Positions 61,835-64,000 of a stretch of DNA of 64,000 nucleotides are shown here, one piece after another. Source of the stretch: Lederbergia panacisoli (GTDB lineage Bacteria; Bacillota; Bacilli; Bacillales; Bacillaceae_C); contig NZ_JANJGU010000002.1 in assembly GCF_024626525.1 (NCBI RefSeq), positions 186,001 through 250,000 of the forward strand, given 5' to 3'. Under the pieces are notes generated by a model, which was not told where the DNA came from, did no database searches, and saw only the letters and a list, made by a program, of their open reading frames with translations. The position numbers and the translations under genes are program-made. Position 1 is the first letter of the stretch. Every line of letters begins with the position of its first letter.

Positions 61835-62194
61835 GTGAAATTTGAAAATACCGGTATTGAAACATTGACGCTCGATTTAACTCGCTTGGATGAAGTGATG
61901 GAACATAACGGAATGATCCGAGCAGGTCAATGGGATTATGAGCGTGTTACATATGATTACAAATTCCAAATAAAAGAAGGAATTTACTATTTGCGAATAC
62001 AAGGTTTTGCGGTAGAAGGAGATGTAGGGTCTTATGACGCTTATATCAAATTAATGACGCCAATTCTTGGTAAACATTATTATCCTCACGGGGTTGAATA
62101 TGGAGAGGATGAATATTTCCCTGAGCATTTAGTGAAACAATGCAATAAAATGATAGCTAAAATTTATGAAGAGGCAAAAGTATTTGCTGAATAA
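61835..62194 (+). CDS. ylbA: YugN-like protein YlbA
   Basis: A 119-aa protein of the YugN family (GIETLTLDLTRLDEVMEHNGM, WDYERVTYDYKF). Start is GTG with GGGAGG upstream. A TATAAT at 61809-61814 is the probable -10. Function unknown. Confidence 0.9.
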   Translation: MKFENTGIETLTLDLTRLDEVMEHNGMIRAGQWDYERVTYDYKFQIKEGIYYLRIQGFAVEGDVGSYDAYIKLMTPILGKHYYPHGVEYGEDEYFPEHLVKQCNKMIAKIYEEAKVFAE

Positions 62195-62375
62195 CATAAA
62201 CTAAAGGCGCGGACATAAAGTTCGTGTCTTTTTATTTAGGCAATTATCTCCAGGACACCGAAATAATTAAAATATTATATAATTGAGAAAATAATATTTG
62301 TGAATTTTGAATTGTTTATTTATGTAAGAACCAATTATAATGTATGAAAGTAGTTTTTTGGAGAGGGGTTTCATT

Positions 62376-63434
62376 TTGTCAGGCATGTCAAAGAGAATAT
62401 TTATTATCGGGATAATACTTCTAGTTTTAATAGCCTTATTTTTTTATTACATACTACCAATATCCATCCCCCTGATTTTTGCAATTATTACCGCATTAAT
62501 GTTAGAGCCCATTGTTAAATTGGTTCAATCTAAATTGAAACTAAAAAGGCAATTATCCATCATTATTGTCTTTACTCTCTTTACGCTCATATTGGGCTTT
62601 GCAATTTTTTTTATCATTACAAAAGCAATTTCTCAAGGAATTAAATTAGTTGAGGATGCTCCCGGTTATATTCATGAATTAACAGTAATATGGAATAATT
62701 ATGAAGAATATTTCAGTAATGCCGCTCAAGACTTTCCCGAGGAAATTGTAACGGCCATTACGGATGAAGTAAACAATTTTTTGGGGTCTTTTATGTTGAG
62801 TTTGAAAATGCACTTTAAGATTGAAAATATAAGTGCATTCTTATCATATATTCCTAATTATTTAGTAAGCTTTTTAGTTTATTTGATAGCTCTATTTATG
62901 TTCATGATCGATTTACCGAGGCTTAGAGCAGGTATTTACAAGTACATGACTGATAAAACATCTAAAAAAGTAAAATTTATGACAACACGCCTCTCTTCAG
63001 TTATCTTTGGTTTTTTTAAAGCACAGTTTCTAGTAAGCTTAATCATTATGCTTGCTGCCTTTATCGGTCTTATACTTATTGCCCCCAAGGTAGCTATCAT
63101 CATGACGCTAATCATTTGGATTATTGATTTAATCCCTATTATCGGATCTATTGTCATTTTAGCTCCGTGGTCATTGTATCACTTTTTTACAGGTAATATT
63201 GCATTTGGATCTAAGCTTGCTATCTTAGCCGTTATATTACTTGTTATTAGAAGGACAGTTGAGCCTAAGGTGATGGGGCAACATATGGGACTATCGCCAC
63301 TCGCAACATTGATTTCCATGTTCCTTGGACTGAAATTGCTCGGAGTGCTGGGATTAATTGTTGGCCCAACCATACTCATAGTATTTAAATCTGCTAAAGA
63401 AGCAGGACTAATCAAATTAAATGTTAAAATTTGA
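62376..63434 (+). CDS. AI-2E-family permease, YtvI-like
   Basis: A 352-aa protein of the AI-2E transporter family (UPF0118): four membrane segments at each end, a large soluble loop and the motif EPKVMGQHMGLSP-LATLISMFLGLKLLGVLGLIVGP. It resembles the sporulation protein YtvI. Start TTG 62376 has GAGAGGGG seven bases upstream; an in-frame upstream ATG at 62340 has no SD. Not at this locus in B. subtilis. Substrate unknown. Confidence 0.82.
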   Translation: MSGMSKRIFIIGIILLVLIALFFYYILPISIPLIFAIITALMLEPIVKLVQSKLKLKRQLSIIIVFTLFTLILGFAIFFIITKAISQGIKLVEDAPGYIHELTVIWNNYEEYFSNAAQDFPEEIVTAITDEVNNFLGSFMLSLKMHFKIENISAFLSYIPNYLVSFLVYLIALFMFMIDLPRLRAGIYKYMTDKTSKKVKFMTTRLSSVIFGFFKAQFLVSLIIMLAAFIGLILIAPKVAIIMTLIIWIIDLIPIIGSIVILAPWSLYHFFTGNIAFGSKLAILAVILLVIRRTVEPKVMGQHMGLSPLATLISMFLGLKLLGVLGLIVGPTILIVFKSAKEAGLIKLNVKI

Positions 63435-63460
63435 AAAGGGCGCCAAACGGCGCCCTTTTA
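63434..63460. terminator. Bidirectional terminator
   Basis: AAAAGGGCGCC/GGCGCCCTTTT hairpin with loop AAAC, shared by the convergent YtvI-like gene and ctaM; it overlaps the last bases of ctaM. Confidence 0.93.
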
Positions 63461-63919
63461 TATTCCTAGAATCGCTTTTATAAGTGAAGTGGTTGTTCCA
63501 CCTTTGTAAATCACATAAAGCAATAAATATACAATTACACCCGTAAACCCAGAAAGGAACCAAATAATGCTAGTAAAAGGTCCAAGCTTTTTGTGGATAG
63601 AAAGTTTTTTCTTATATCCAGTTACTAGAGATATAATACCTAAAACCGCACCAATGGTAGCAAGCGTGACATGAAAGATTAAAAATATTGTATAATAAAC
63701 CTTGTATTCATCTGGCCCGCCAAAAGAAGTGTTTCCTACAAAAATAGTTCTGCTGGAGTATATGATGAAAAAGATTAAAGCAAATAATCCAGCTAGAGTC
63801 ATAATCTTTTGATGTCCTTTAATATCTCGCTTTCTTATTTTTCCCCATCCTATAGCTACGAGTATCGCACTTGTAACGATACAAGCCGTACTTAAAGTCG
63901 GCAATAATGGAACTATCAT
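63458..63919 (-). CDS. ctaM: CtaM (DUF420) cytochrome oxidase assembly protein
   Basis: A 153-aa protein with four membrane segments; the conserved His residues of DUF420 (GHQKIM and FHVTLAT) are present. CtaM is required for functional aa3-type oxidase in Bacillus and Staphylococcus. In B. subtilis it is yozB elsewhere; here it lies at the cta end of the ylb cluster, so ctaG is probably just outside the window. Confidence 0.88.
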   Translation of the reverse strand: MIVPLLPTLSTACIVTSAILVAIGWGKIRKRDIKGHQKIMTLAGLFALIFFIIYSSRTIFVGNTSFGGPDEYKVYYTIFLIFHVTLATIGAVLGIISLVTGYKKKLSIHKKLGPFTSIIWFLSGFTGVIVYLLLYVIYKGGTTTSLIKAILGI

Positions 63920-64000
63920 ATTATTAAATCAATCCCCTAAAAATATTATGTATTTGCTATCTAAAAGCATTTAGATAGCCGAATCAATCTACAGGATGAG
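63920..64000. other. Window edge with a hairpin
   Basis: GCTATCTAAA/TTTAGATAGC hairpin at 63957-63980 without a U run on either strand. No gene visible before the edge. Confidence 0.4.

Noticed and set aside
63957-63980. Terminator at the right edge
   Set aside because: Good hairpin but no U run on either strand.

Overview
The window is chromosomal DNA from an AT-rich, low-GC, endospore-forming Bacillaceae bacterium. Evidence is the pro-sigma-E processing pair spoIIGA/sigE, sigG, spoVD, spoVE, the ylb sporulation genes, bacillithiol synthesis (bshC), PyrR attenuation and an ileS T-box. Gene order follows the Bacillus subtilis yloB - pyr - divIVA/ylm - sigE/sigG - ftsAZ - dcw - ylb - cta stretch almost gene for gene, mostly on the minus strand. 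It is not B. subtilis: pyrP, ylmA, ylmD, bpr, murB and ylbL are missing from their usual places. Several genes are extra: a Mur-ligase N-domain orphan, an acyl-CoA carboxylase pair, a stalk-domain protein, a lipoprotein, a His-rich protein and ctaM beside the cta locus. I cannot name the species.

Layout. 1-2.7 kb: divergent calcium ATPase (partial) and rqcH. 3.0-13.4 kb: the PyrR-controlled operon pyrR-B-C-AA-AB-K-D-F-E, with overlapping or nearly touching genes from pyrC on and two visible attenuators. 13.4-18.5 kb: rluD, lspA, T-box-controlled ileS, divIVA. 18.5-24.1 kb: ylmH-ylmG-sepF-ylmE-ylmC, then sigG, sigE, spoIIGA. 24.1-24.9 kb: a gene-free stretch with two GC-rich repeat elements. 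24.9-42.9 kb: the division and cell-wall cluster read from mraZ to ftsZ. 43-48.5 kb: bshC, a DUF3397 gene, panE, a carboxyltransferase, a third repeat element and a biotin carrier. 48.6-64 kb: the ylb genes, the sporulation sRNA csfG, a YtvI-like permease and ctaM.

How it fits together: UMP synthesis, lipid II synthesis (murE, mraY, murD, murG), septal machinery (ftsL, pbpB, divIB, ftsA, ftsZ, sepF, divIVA) and the sporulation versions of that machinery (spoVD, spoVE, sigE, sigG) sit side by side. The ylb block contributes ribosome, CoA and tRNA functions together with spore proteins.

The most striking observations are these. (1) A PyrAA small subunit has lost two of the three glutaminase catalytic residues (Cys to Gly, His to Glu). 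(2) A free-standing Mur-ligase N-terminal domain sits between murE and mraY. (3) Three copies of a GC-rich intergenic element occur, two of which carry an identical 60-bp insert that folds into two hairpins, each displaying the same AGGAC loop. (4) A structured repeat begins exactly at the stop codons of sigE and ylbG. (5) A His-rich small protein lies behind a sigma-E-like promoter.
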